Shown piece after piece: positions 1 through 14,800 of a stretch of 38,750 nucleotides of DNA (position 1 is the first letter of the stretch; each line of letters opens with the position of its first letter). The stretch is from contig WELB01000119.1 of assembly GCA_009602725.1 (NCBI GenBank), forward strand, positions 161,646 to 200,395, given 5' to 3'. The position numbers and the translations under genes are program-made. The notes below the pieces were generated by a model. The model worked only from the letters and a program-made list of their open reading frames with translations, had not been told where the DNA came from and made no database searches. The stretch comes from Spirogloea muscicola (taxonomy: Eukaryota; Streptophyta; Zygnematophyceae; Spirogloeales; Spirogloeaceae).

Positions 1-1154
1 CCCCCTTTCCCTGCCCCGCAAGACTTAGACTGAATAAGCACTGGGGCTACAAGCACTAGCATTCAGTGCCCCTCTCTCTGCTCTTTCTCACGCTTCGTCT
101 CGCATTCCAGGCTTTCACATCCTTGTCCTCTACTTCATGGACACTGGGGATGCATAGGTGGCCTGTGTGACACATTTCTACGTAATTATACAGGAACAAT
201 TCATTTTCGTTACAGTTTGGTTTGGTTCTTCCATGACATTTATGCACTGCATGTGCTAGGCAACGTAAGACTGTTTATATGGGCTTACATGAGTCTGCAG
301 CGTGCTTGTGCTCCTAACTCCACTAGTTTATTGCCAAGCATTGCACCGGTCTGCAGCTTGCTTGGCCCTGCTTAGTGGTGGTGGGTTGGAGTGAACTGGA
401 TTTGGGGGAGGGGAGGGTGGGGCAAGGCAAGGGGGGTACAAGACATATATTTGCATAGGTCTGCTCTGCTCGCATGGCTTGCTTGATAGCACATTCTGCT
501 GACACTCAGTGGCGTATATAGAGCTGTGCTTAGGTCACATTTTCGTACATCAATGATCTGTTATGAAGCAGACAGCTACTTGCATGCTAAGCACCTCAAC
601 AAGCACCTCAACATATTCTACTACTAGTCCAATATGACTTACACATTTTGAAGGTGTTTTACTGAAATCAAGTCTTGTTGCTGATGTCGTGCAAATACCT
701 CCACCGGCAATGCTGAGGACTCAAGCCATGGCATGTGGCACTATAGTATCAGAAAACATGTCGCAATTGACAACAATTTGAGGGTGATGATACGATTCTG
801 TATTTGAATAATGCAACAGACACGCGGTACAGCTTAGGCCACTTGTAGGAGGAAAATGAGGCGTACCCACCACATTCATTCAAGTTACCAATTCATCCAG
901 GTACTGCGCAAGAATGGATGCTGCTACTGGTACTGAAGCGACTGGTTGCTAGTGCCAGCCAAGACCTAAGTGTGGGTAGAAGGAAGCTAAGTCCAGCACT
1001 GCATCCAATTCTTTACCAAATTAGTCCTGGCAGCTGCAAGACAGTCCTCAATTTTCTCAGCTGTACCTTATCCAGCCCGACACCCAGTGGCCATAAAAGG
1101 GGCATGGCTCGGGAAAGCCAGCCCACAGAGAATGATCAAGGTCCGTGCCTTGAT

Positions 1155-1180
1155 CTTGTCAGCGTAAGTACGCTGACAAG
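1155..1180. repeat. Perfect 12-bp inverted repeat, 2-nt loop
   Basis: CTTGTCAGCGTA (1155-1166) is followed by AG and then its exact reverse complement (1169-1180). It lies between genes. Function unknown; it could be a footprint of a small palindromic element. Confidence 0.85.
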
Positions 1181-1365
1181 AGGCCCACTAGCGAGTCAAC
1201 AGGAGCTGCACGATCAGCGTCGATGCATCAGCTAGCACACTGTCAGCATAGACAAACGGATCTGAAGGCGACAATCAGCTGTTAGACGCCAGCTTCTCAT
1301 TATCCGGGTATCCAGTGTTCGCAAAGAGGCCCAAGCGACAAGCGCTGCAGCTCTTTTGGTGGTCC

Positions 1366-1385
1366 CCCCCCACTCTTGTGGGGGG
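1366..1385. repeat. C-rich/G-rich 8-bp hairpin
   Basis: CCCCCCAC (1366-1373), loop TCTT, GTGGGGGG (1378-1385). A perfect stem of eight pairs in otherwise ordinary sequence. Confidence 0.8.
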
Positions 1386-2099
1386 CTCATGACTCTCAAC
1401 AATTGTCAGAGAAGTGAACCTCACATCACTTAGCATTACACCCTTTAGACATGCAGGCTATGGAATGTGTAAGCAAATCAAGTGTCTCTTTTGGGGTGAT
1501 ATTGGCATGCTTCATCCCTATGGCCATATGTTGCCGACCTTCCAATACTATGGGCACATAACCTTTATTTGCTTTCCACTTATCTTTCACCTTCACGTTC
1601 ATATGAGCTTTCTGGCTTGTTTGCGCAAACCATTATAAAATGTGATGCGCTATGTTTTACAAAACTGGCAATGTACAACGTGTCTGGCCCAACAACATCT
1701 TCTATGATGTCTGTCTGCGGCGCTAACCGGCTGAATGGACTATGAAATATGAGATTGTTTTATCAGCTCAAATAGGCGTGTGTATGTACAATATAGCATA
1801 TAGCACGGCTCAACGACTATGTACCAACTTCGTCTGGACTGCTGTCATGCTTCCAGTACTTGTCACGCTCCAAGACGTCATTATGCACACACATCCAAAA
1901 TATAAGTTTCATAGAGGTTGCATCAGTTGCCAACAAGAACAAACTTTGTAAGCAGCCCAATCCTGCAAAGATTACAAATAGCAGCGTACGAAGTAGGATA
2001 TGTCCAATAGAGCCAAGAGCAGAAAGGTCAAGAAGCAGTTATCTTGCACACCTGGAATACCCAGAGCCGTAATTCGCAAAACCTGAAGGCAACAGGGCT

Positions 2100-2125
2100 G
2101 GCACCCTTGCCTAAACAAGGGTGCC
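2100..2125 (-). repeat. Perfect 10-bp hairpin spanning the stop codon
   Basis: On the minus strand GGCACCCTTG, loop of six bases, CAAGGGTGCC. The upstream arm codes for the last residues of the PqaA-like protein and the TAG stop (2113-2111) lies in the loop. It could act in 3' end formation or simply be chance. Confidence 0.7.
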
Positions 2126-5100
2126 ACGGCAGTCCTGCCCGTAGCAATTGGGGAAGGGGAAGTGCTGCGGAAGGATCACAGCCTCTGTAGTTGATATGAA
2201 GGGTAGGAAGGGTCGCAGTCCTCTAAAGCGAACCTCTATGAAGAAGGCAACATAGCCAGTCTGCATGCACAAAAAGGTTGTGCGCATGTAAGAAGGGTTT
2301 GCTCCCCACTTGACTGCAAAAGTTTATCACAAAGGGTACTCTCTGTGCAACGTTTGCTGCTTCTCTGTGAACAGGATGCTAGCACTGCTTACTGGTCCCC
2401 TGATAGTAGTGCAGCTTATTGAGTGACAAGCACGTTGCTGCGTAGTGACGACCAGAGCAGGCTGCTGGTATCCAGAGAGGCTCTCAAAACCAGCCGAGCG
2501 TGCACAGAAGGTATTAAATTGCATCTACAATACACATTTCGGAGGACCGTTTATCTTACAGTTGGGGCGGCCATCTCCGCAACATACTCAAAGTGGCTCT
2601 CACTAGCTTCATCAGAGCCGTTGCTATGCTTGAGACAATGAGTACGACCGAAGCCAGGGACAAGGGGTAACCAACGTCTTTCAAGTGTTCTCCTTCTGAA
2701 GAAAATAGGCTGCACACATCCTCCTGCTACAACTCTTGTTTTGCTGCGCCCAAAGCACGCGAGCTGTTTTGTCAGCAACCACAATGAAGCTTGTATTCCA
2801 AAAAATCCTTGTGCAACCATTGACTCCATCGCAGTACAAAGAGACCATTCTTGAAGCAAGACACATTTGCTATTTACAGGTCTTTGACTACTGATGCAGT
2901 GGGACACATGCTTGGGTCATACCAGTTTCCATCATCTGCAATGATCCACCGAAAGTCTCGACGGTCACTGTCCCTGGCAGTGAAGGCATACCTGCCCAGC
3001 CCAAGCGCTCTGTTTTGTTGTTGGTACGGCGTGCAACCTAAACAGATGTATCTTTGCACAGACATTTGTCAAATGCAGCACTCTTGATCTTAAAGCATGT
3101 CATTTGAGAGTGGTAGAGCAAAACACCACATGATTTCACGCTTACCACAAGGTCACCCTGATCGGCCGCTTGCAGGTGATCAAGGTGATTCTTCCCACTT
3201 GTTGATCAGCTTTCCACCAGAACTTTGGCCATGCTGAATCCAGCTTTCCGACGGCTTTGTTGGAATCTTGCCTGTCTGCTAGTCTTCGCCTCCTGTCTTG
3301 GAGAGGCAAGTGCTTCTTATTCTGACCGAGGAAATTGGGCATGATATCTGTGTCCAAGCTTGATGAACTGGTAATCTTGCTGCTGCTCAAAGATGCATGT
3401 TGTGCTGAACGTACTGTACCACTCTCTAGAATGTTGAGATAGAAGGAGCTCACTGCCGTCACAAGCTGTGGGGGATGACAAATACAAATGTTGTCAGGAG
3501 GGATGGTGGAAAATGCAGATGATAATGAACACATCTGGCACTGCTTTTGATTTTTGTGCAGTCGCTCAAGTACCAGACTCAACTCCTCAGCCAGCCCCCC
3601 TTGTGCTAATTCTTGCTTGACAACAAATGGTGAGGGCAACTGAGGCAGAAGTTGTGGCAGCCTCCTTCTTACAGTAGGAAGTCTTGTGACGAGGGAGTGC
3701 TCGGCATCCGGCAGGATGAGGAGATAATTTTCTCCAGGCAAGTCAGCTAAGTAGTACTGGCTGCACATCAAGGTACATGAAGCAGCTTGAGCACTCTCCA
3801 TGATCTACTGCTGGTAACCGCAAGCTCACACCAAGGAGATTTCTGACACACGGGACCATTCATCTTGGTTTCAGCAAATTGCGCCTACTAAAGAAAAGTG
3901 ATCAGGCAGAATGACAAAGGCAGGAACACAAAGAGAAGCACTAGCAAGGGCCTACCTGTTATCCATCATAAAGAACTCGTCGTTGGAGGCAACCACGATG
4001 AGCTTGGGCATGCTGAGGCGGTTGCGATAAGCGTAGGGGTCGACGAAGCTGACCAGCTGTCTAAAGGGCTGTGTGCCCATGTCGGCCGTGAGGTTCAGGT
4101 CAAAGTAAGGCTTGAAGACATAGGGCCAGCCTCCGAGGCTACGGTAGTAGTGGTGGATATTTAATTGGAAATTCAGGATGTCACAAACCATGGGCACTAC
4201 ACCAATCACCCTCTGCGCCACACGACAGGCAAGCTGTAAATTGAGCGTGCTCCTCTGCTATATACCACTTGGAGCAAAGTCATCAGTAGCATCATAAGAG
4301 CTCTCTGACCTGCTCAGCCTCGACTGAACAGAAGTACCAATGAACTAGCCAAGTGTCTGATGCTCACATTCATAAAAGTTGTACTTGCATGGAGTTTAAA
4401 TGCCAGGCTGACCTTGTCTACGGCAGCAGTTGTCCAGGCCGTCCACCCCCTCTTGCTGGCCCCAGCAACAACGAAATTGTCCACCTGGCAGCGACCACTT
4501 CATAAGATCAGATACGAGTTGGGGTCCTGGAGGCAGCAACAGAAGCAGGGAGGGTGCGGCAACTTGCAAACTGCTGGTGCCTGCAGAAGGTAAGTAACGG
4601 CGCTTTACTGTTGATGGTAGAAATGACAGAATCTCAGGCAGCACCTGCAAGCCTGTAGTGCTGAGCGTATACTCCTGCAGAGCATCCATAGCCCGCACAG
4701 TGGCCTTGGTCATCGGCAGGCGCAATGGCCACTTGGTGCGCCAAGGGCCGTTGACGAAGCGCCTCCACGTGTCTGGGATCCTCGCACAAAGGCACAGAAT
4801 GATCGACGAGAGTGGACCGTGCCTTGAGTGGAACAGCGGATGCCATCTTCAGCAAGCTACATGTGGACATTGAGGAGCAAGCCGGGAGCGAAGGTGGGAT
4901 TTTACAGGCAATGATGTCGTCCTCATAGCGCGGCCGACCAGACGCGTCGGAGGAGAAGATGCAGGGCTGGTTGGGGACTTGGTAAAGCACGGCGGCCATG
5001 CTGCGCGTGGTTACCGCAACCCTGCCTGACAGCAGCAGCACCGCAGAGCGTCAGCCCGCTTGCCTCTGCCTGCTCGTGCGGCGCAGTGGCGCAGCAGCTG

Positions 5101-6001
5101 TGATAGGGACGACGACGTAAACCAGAGGCACCAGCATCAGACAAGGCTCAGCTACATACGCAGCGGAGATGAGCAGCATGATGTCCGATGGCCCGAGCGC
5201 AAGGTCCGCCTCGTTGCTCCCGCCTGCTACCAGCAGCAACATGCTCGACGTGTGGTCCAGCGTCTCCGGCTTCTGCGTGAGTCGCAGGGCGCGAGTAAGT
5301 TTCAAGCATCGAGGAGTCGAGCTTGGGCGGCGTCGCCAACGCCAAGACGCCAAACGAGGAGGTGATGGCCAGAGGACGACAGCAGAGGCAGCGGTTGACG
5401 AACGCCAGCGGCGTCCAGGCGCGCGCGCAAGCGGCCGCTGGCTGGCGGCGGCACTCACCAAGACGACGAGGCGGTGCGTCCAGAGGGAGCAGGAGGCGTC
5501 GGCGGCAGGGAGCCAGCGCTGGGAGGTGAGGTTGAGGTACGCGCCGCGCCAGGCGCCGCCGGGCAGCCGGCCGTGCTCCTCCTCCCCGGTGTCGCGCCAC
5601 CTGCGCGCGGCCGCCATTGCTGCGAGACGGTCAGGCCGCCGCCGCTGCTGGCCGTCGCGACGGCCCTGGTACACTGCCGCAAGCAATTGATCAGCCAGCA
5701 GGCTTTGCTGCCGACGGCGTCTGTCCAGTCCCCCACGCAGTCCGCAATATGGCCATGGCCTCGGCGTGCATCCGAGCGCCAGCGCAAAGACAAGCTCCTC
5801 CAGGAGGGCCAGCCGCGGCGCTCGCCTGTACTCGCCGTCGGGCTCGGCAACGTAGTCGTCCAGTGGCGTCGTCCCGGCGCCGCAGGCGCGGGCGTGCGAC
5901 GGGCAGGGCCCCGGGCCCGCCGCCGCCGCCGCCGCAGTGACGGCAGCACACAGCAGGAGGAGCAGCAGCAGCGGCGGCGGCGGCGGCGGAGCGGCCGCCA
6001 T
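2111..6001 (-). CDS. PqaA/AprA-like secreted alpha/beta-hydrolase protein
   Basis: Member of the PhoPQ-activated pathogenicity-related (PqaA) family, which in eukaryotes includes Dictyostelium AprA; the substrate is unknown. Exons (- strand): 6001-5826, 5600-5459, 5272-5160, 5000-4906, 4772-4645, 4484-4413, 4212-3956, 3760-3673, 3465-3146, 2991-2878, 2695-2560, 2260-2111; all phases fit, giving about 596 residues. A leader of Pro and Leu runs (residues 1-30) looks like a signal peptide. Family marks in order: TPLDDYVAEPD near 46, NLTSQRW, VAGGSN, QVPNQP, LRLPMTKATVRAMDA, VAGASKRGW with the probable nucleophile S228, ASNDEFF (D320), DAEHSL (H349), and the C-terminal GYVAFFIEV...CRGTLV. I chose the ATG at 6001; upstream in-frame sequence to 6034 has no ATG. 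Intron 1 uses a GC donor. Residues about 373-434 are extra relative to the family and may hide an in-frame intron. The name describes homology only; nothing here indicates a virulence role. Confidence 0.9.
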
Positions 6002-6433
6002 GGCGGCGAGTGCAGCTGGCTGTCTCGCCTTCAAATCCTAAACCCTAAGCCCTCCAGCACTCAGGTCGCGCCTTCCTCCTGCGNGCTGGCCGGCGGGTTC
6101 CTGCTGGCCGCCGCGGGGGCGTTCCACGTCTTCGCGCTCCCGCGCCCGCTCGCCTGCATACTGCGGCCGGATATGGAGATCTGCCATGTGCGGCCCCCAG
6201 CAACCACGCTGACTCTCGCCCTTCCTATACCCTTGCCCGCCCGATGACAACGCAGTCGTCATTTAATCGCTGTGCTGAAACTGCTGAGCTGATCAAGCTG
6301 AGCTTGGTGGCGAGCTGAGCTTGATGGCGCGTCAGAATACAGCTCCTATGCTCGTACATCGCTCTCGTAGTAGAGGTAGGAACAGGGACAGAGAGGCTGG
6401 AGCTGCAGATGGAGTTGCTGTAGGGAGTGAGAG
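6002..6433. promoter_or_regulatory. Divergent spacer / presumed bidirectional promoter
   Basis: The start codons of the PqaA-like gene (-) and the beta-glucosidase gene (+) face away from each other across 432 bp. Both 5' UTRs and promoters must sit here unless there are untranslated upstream exons. I see no clear TATA box. The base at 6084 is ambiguous (N). The direct repeat GAGCTGA / GCTTGGTGGCGAGCTGAGC near 6285-6325 is the only local structure noted. Confidence 0.5.
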
Positions 6434-9966
<3,533 letters not shown>

Positions 9967-10929
9967 GAACCATCATGTACCACCAGCATCAAACAAAGAG
10001 CTCACTATTTTTTGATTGCCTCAGCATGTGACTGGACCGTGGATGCACAGGCAGAGCTGTTGATAGAATATGTTCAAGCGTGCAGCTTGGGGGACACGGA
10101 AATGCATGGCCAGCTGCCTTCGGCATTTGCATTTCAATATCATGGCTAGCGGGTTGTGCACCGTGTGGGCAAATTTACTACCTAGCATGTTGTACAGGAG
10201 GGAGAGTGAGTAGGAGGATCTCCTTGAAACTCGCTGCAAAGAGAGAGGAGGGGGCCCACGCGAAGTCGCTCACAAGCCGCATTGCCCGTGCATATGGCGG
10301 CCTGCGCTGCCCCCCTCGAGCTGGACGCAGCTCGGAGCTGGGCTGGGGTCTCGAGTGGCGCCCTTGTCAAGGCAGGCAATAGGCGGAAGCAGCCACAGGG
10401 TCTTGATGGTGCCCAGTGATTGACACCAGATGTGCATGGCAAGTGTGCAGGCAGACACAGCAGCTCTCTCAAATGGTGGCGGTTGCTGTTCAGCCCGTCA
10501 GATCGAAGAAGTGCGCGCCCATAAATAAGCTTAAGCCCTCCAACTCTCAATCCAAACTCACTTCTTCTTTTCCTTTTCCTTGGAAGAGCTCACTTCTTTC
10601 CTTAGAGGTCTGCTCTGCCTGAACACAGTACTGGCTTGACTTGGCCTCCCTTTCAATTTAGGTGCTCCGCGCGCCTTCTCTCTCTTTGAGCACCAAGTGG
10701 CCGCTCGAGTCGCTGTGTGCTTTAACGCTTTTCTGGCCTTTTCGAACTTTGTTCATTCTTCTTTCCTGGCCAGTCACAGCCATCGCCCTCCGCTGGAAAG
10801 AAGAATGCGGCTGCTGATATTAAACGAGCGGCTGTGAATGCCAGCAGATGCATGCAGGTGTTCATGACGGAGCCACAGGCTAGGCAGCCAGGGCGCTCTT
10901 AGTAACCCCGTGTCAGCAGTAGGAAAGAA

Positions 10930-11074
10930 GAAGAAAGGGCTCGCCCGTTGAGGATAGGGGCTGGAAAAGCCAGCCCAGAAAAGGAGGAACAAAGTACGAG
11001 AAGGGGGCCAGGGGAAGCGCTAAGAACAACAAGCACAACAAGAAACAAAGCAGCTACGTATTACTCAGTATCCC
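10930..11074 (-). repeat. Dispersed repeat, 145-bp copy A
   Basis: Matches 28441-28585 base for base in length with about six substitutions (roughly 96% identity). In the minus orientation it carries the family hairpin GGGCTGGCTTTTCCAGCCC and begins next to a GGA-TAC-TGA end, the tail of the repeat-coded peptide described for 25459-29531. Confidence 0.9.
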
Positions 11075-11085
11075 ACAGAGAGAGG

Positions 11086-11140
11086 GAAGGCGCGCGGTGC
11101 GCATGAAATTGAAAGGGAGGCCAATTCTAGCCTTACAAAT
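11086..11140 (+). repeat. GGCGCGCGGTGCGCATG dispersed repeat, copy 1
   Basis: Core AGGCGCGCGGTGCGCATG followed by an A-rich stretch, GGGAGGC and AGCCTTACAAA. Related copies stand at 22500, 23724 and 26107. Confidence 0.75.
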
Positions 11141-11830
11141 GTCCTATTAACTGGCTAATGAGCTGGCTAAGAGGGACACTAGTACTGGAAAAGCCTTCCT
11201 GCTCATCGTGCTCTTGTTAGCGAATGCGAGCACTGCCCATGGGCGCCTGCCCTCGGGCGCAGCTAGCACAAGCGCCGTCACTGGGAGTCAGGCCAGTTGC
11301 TGTCGCCCATCACAGTGGCGGCTCGCAGCCGCCGCTGCGGTCACCTCACAGCAGCATCGCCCAGCCTTGCCCGCCTGCGCCCACCGCGAAGACCACCAGT
11401 CGTGCCTCGCTGCATACACCGTGCTGCCACCAGAGCTCGCTCGTTGCGGCTTTCGGGCCGGCCTGGCCTCTGCCGCTGCGGCTCGCCCCCAGAGCCTGCA
11501 TGCCACGCTCCCGCCATGGCCCCGCCAGCTGCACAGCGCCCCACAACGGCCAGTACAGCGGCAGCTGAGCATCGGGCGCTGCATTGCGCCAAATGCTGGC
11601 GCAGGAGTGGCGTAGGCACCCAGTTCCCCTAACCCATTTATCCCATATCGCAATGAAAATTGCGGCACGATTGCCCTCGGACTCCTGGTGCACCATGTCG
11701 GCGATGGCGGTGCCATGCCTCGGCGGCTGGCGCAGTTGAGTGGGCGAGCGCTGCCGCGCCACCGATGCCAGCGGCAGCGATTCCTGCGGTGGGTCTTGGG
11801 TGCTGCGGCGCACTGCCGTGTAGGACAGCA

Positions 11831-14800
11831 ATGGCTTCGCGCGGGCTGCCAGGCCTGCTGGCCCGCCTCCGCCTGCAGGCCGCCGTGTCCGTCGCCTGCG
11901 GCGGGAGGGTCGCTGCGCCTTGGAGGCCAACAGCGGCTGTGGGCCACAGCCGCTCCACGACAACAGCCGGGCTGGCCGACATGCCGCTGCCGCTGCAGCC
12001 GGCGGCAGCGCCCAATGGTCATACCATGGCCGCCATGGACAGGGCCGATTCTCGTCCGCACACGAGCGGCAAAGGGGACGGCCCGCCAGCGGCTGCGCTC
12101 GAGGGCAGTGTCCGGCGCGTCCGCTTTTACAGCAACGACACGGGCTACACCGTCCTCGACATCCGCGGCTTCGAGGTCGGCCACCGAGATGGCAATGGTG
12201 GCATCAGCACGCCCTCAGGCTCCCCCGACACATACACCGCGGTCGGCTACCTGGGCAACATCCGCGAGGGCCAGTCACTGCGCCTGGAAGGGCAGTGGGT
12301 GGAGAATGACCGCTATGGGCGTCAGCTCCAGGTGGTCCGTATGGTGGAGAACCGGCCGCGGTCGGAGCCGGAGATCATCAGGTTGGCATCACTTGGGCTT
12401 GAATGCTGAAGCCGAGCAATCCACTTAGAATGCACTGAGGAGTACATAGCATTTGATGTGCGTGTCAGAGTCGGTGTTTGAGGCCAGGTACTTGGAGGAG
12501 GGCGCGATTGCAGGAGTGGGGCCGCAGACGGCGAGACTACTTGTTTCAGAGTTTGGGAGCGGAACATTGGATGCCCTGGACCAGGACAATGCCATCACCC
12601 TCCTGCAGCTGGTGCAGACTTTTCCCTTCTGAACTCACACTTCTGTCAGACTCTCACCTTCGCACCTTCAGCGAACCCAGCTACTTGGAAACTCACAACT
12701 TGCAGAAAATTGAAGTGAGTTGTCCTACTGTGGTTCTTCTCAAGTCCGTAGCTCTTGCCGCGCTCAATGTGTCAGTTGCGTCTACGTAACGTGCTAAAGT
12801 CTAAAGCCTAGAGTGCCGAACATGGACAAGCTGCAAGGACTGCATGCTCCATGCCCGAAATTTGATACAGATTCATTGTGTCCCCGTCGGCCTGCAGATA
12901 AAAGGCATAGGGAAAAAGAAGGCGACAAAGATAAAGGAGGAATGGGACAAAGACAGATGGGGCAGAGCAGCTATGTTCTTCCTGCAGGAGCATGGCGCCG
13001 GCAAGCAGGCAGCCAGTCAGCTTGGTGATACAAGCTCCACTCACTGGAATGAAGTAGGCTCGCATGTTCGCAGTGTGGCCTGGCTCCAATATGCATTGGC
13101 TTGGTAAAGCTAGACTGCTTGGTAGCTCACTGATGTGCAAAAACACGCTCTTTGAATCTTGAGTAAAGTACTAAGAGTCATGTGACGAGACCAGTGGAAG
13201 TTTGATTCGTGTATTTCGGTTGCCAGCGCAAAACATATTGGCTGACTTTGATCATTCATTGCTGCTGCCATAGTCAAGAAGCACGGGAAACACACAGAGG
13301 AGTTCGTGCGACGGGATCCATGGGAAGCCTGCGACAACATCCCCGGCTGGAGCTTCCCGGCTATGGAGGAGCTTGCGCAGCGCGTGGAGGCCGAACTCGG
13401 CTTGCCCAGCCGGGCTCGCGCAGCGCTCTGTCACGTGCTCAGGTCGCGGCGCGTTGAGGGCGACTGCTACCTCCCCTGGGAGCTTCTGGCAGCCAATGTG
13501 CAGCCCCTTCTGCAGGAGCCTCCAGATGCGCCGGCGGCCTTGGATGCATGTCTGGATGACAGATTGTGGGAGCTGGTCGATCGAGGACGTTTGGTCATGG
13601 ACAGCGCTGCGGAGCAGGAGAGTGTCATAGAATGCCGTCAACCAGTGAGCAGCGACTGCCGTGTGTACCTGAGCGAGCTCCACAAGGCAGAGGTATGGAC
13701 AGCACGCCTCACTGTCTTTCACCTCCATGCATGCTCCTTCCCTTGCACGTACCTCATCAGACAGTGCCAACACACAAGTAAAGAATCTGGCTTTATTCGG
13801 GTTGTGAAGCAAGTTCCCTTGGGTCAACTTGGGCTTGTAAGCTGCAGTCTCTTCTGTGCATTGATCACCTCCTTGAGCACGTTTGCTTCAAGCTCCACAA
13901 TGTATGACAGAGGAGCTGAAGGGTTGACGTAGAGCCGTACTTGGGTCATGCTTGACCTTGTTGTGCAGTGTATTGTGGCAAGTTTGCTGCGCAGTCGAAT
14001 GCAGTCAGTGGACAAGCCGGGCCTGGAAGCGAGAGTAGACAGCTGGATGGACAGGATCGAGAGCGAAGGCGGCTTCGTCTTACTGGCGCAGCAACGACAG
14101 GCTATACAGGCTGCAGCAAGTTCCCGGGTCCTCATCCTCACAGGAGGTCCTGGGTGTGGCAAGACCTCCACCACCAAGTTCATCGTCAACCTCTGGACTG
14201 CCATGAACTTCAGGGTGTGTACTTACCTCTGCCTTGCTTGCCTAACTCCAACTTCTCTTAAACCCTTGCAGTAAACTGCAGAGATTTATCCTACTCTTGC
14301 TCAAGTGTCTAACAACTGGACAAACTGACAGCTCTCTCAAGTATATGTCAGTGCCTGGACAAGACAGCTCAAGGCTTGCAGCCTTCTGGTGAGGCAGGTG
14401 AAGCTGTGTGCTCCGACTGGTATGGCAGCAAAGAGATTGTCACAGGCAACCGAGCGGGAGGCCAAGACAATCCACAGCATGCTAAGACCCACCCCAGACC
14501 TTTCAGACACTGGCCACTGGCACTTTCAGCACGACGCAACCAACCCTTTGGAGGTAAGGATGTGAAGCTGCGCTCAAAGTACAGGCAACTTGGAGGACTA
14601 TGCAGGAATATATATCAGGCGCTCAGACATCTTCACGAAGCAGCCGCATGTAGTTTTGCTGCTTCTGGACGACCAGCCAAGCTCGAATTCAATTGGACCA
14701 TGGCAAGCGGTAGGCCATGATATAGCACCACTGGCCTGATAAGAACACTTGCACACACAGGTTGATGCCATATGTGTGGATGAGGCGTCCATGCTGGATG

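Larger units (their letters stand above)
1..2110. other. Region without a recognised gene
   Basis: No open frame here resembles a family I know, and none shows a convincing chain of exons. The right part should hold the 3' UTR of the minus-strand gene that ends at 2111. Two compact inverted repeats (1155-1180 and 1366-1385) are the only structures I can point to. An exon of a gene lying to the left cannot be excluded. Confidence 0.5.
9967..11830. other. Spacer with repeat copies upstream of the helicase gene
   Basis: No gene recognised. It contains a 145-bp repeat copy (10930-11074), a short dispersed repeat (about 11086-11140), and from 11200 a GC-rich stretch that is probably the promoter and 5' UTR of the RecD2-like gene. 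Long open frames on both strands in the GC-rich part have no family resemblance and look like composition effects. Confidence 0.5.

Noticed and set aside
2525-2559. Exon 2524-2327 as the last exon of the PqaA-like gene
   Set aside because: It would need a 35-nt intron and the peptide does not fit the family; the exon 2260-2111 gives the exact conserved C terminus.
2111-6001. Bacterial contamination as the source of the PqaA-like gene
   Set aside because: The gene has eleven introns with consistent phases and sits among intron-rich eukaryotic genes.
5474-6247. 257-codon open frame on the plus strand
   Set aside because: Runs antisense through the GC-rich first exons of the PqaA-like gene and contains the ambiguous base; no family resemblance.
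11660-11830. Longer N terminus for the RecD2-like protein from 11660
   Set aside because: The codon at 11660 is TTG, not ATG. The ATG at 11831 opens a transit-like leader; the ATG at 11765 is kept only as an alternative.
11288-12184. 298-codon open frame on the minus strand
   Set aside because: Antisense to the leader and first exon of the RecD2-like gene, where the plus strand has clear family motifs.
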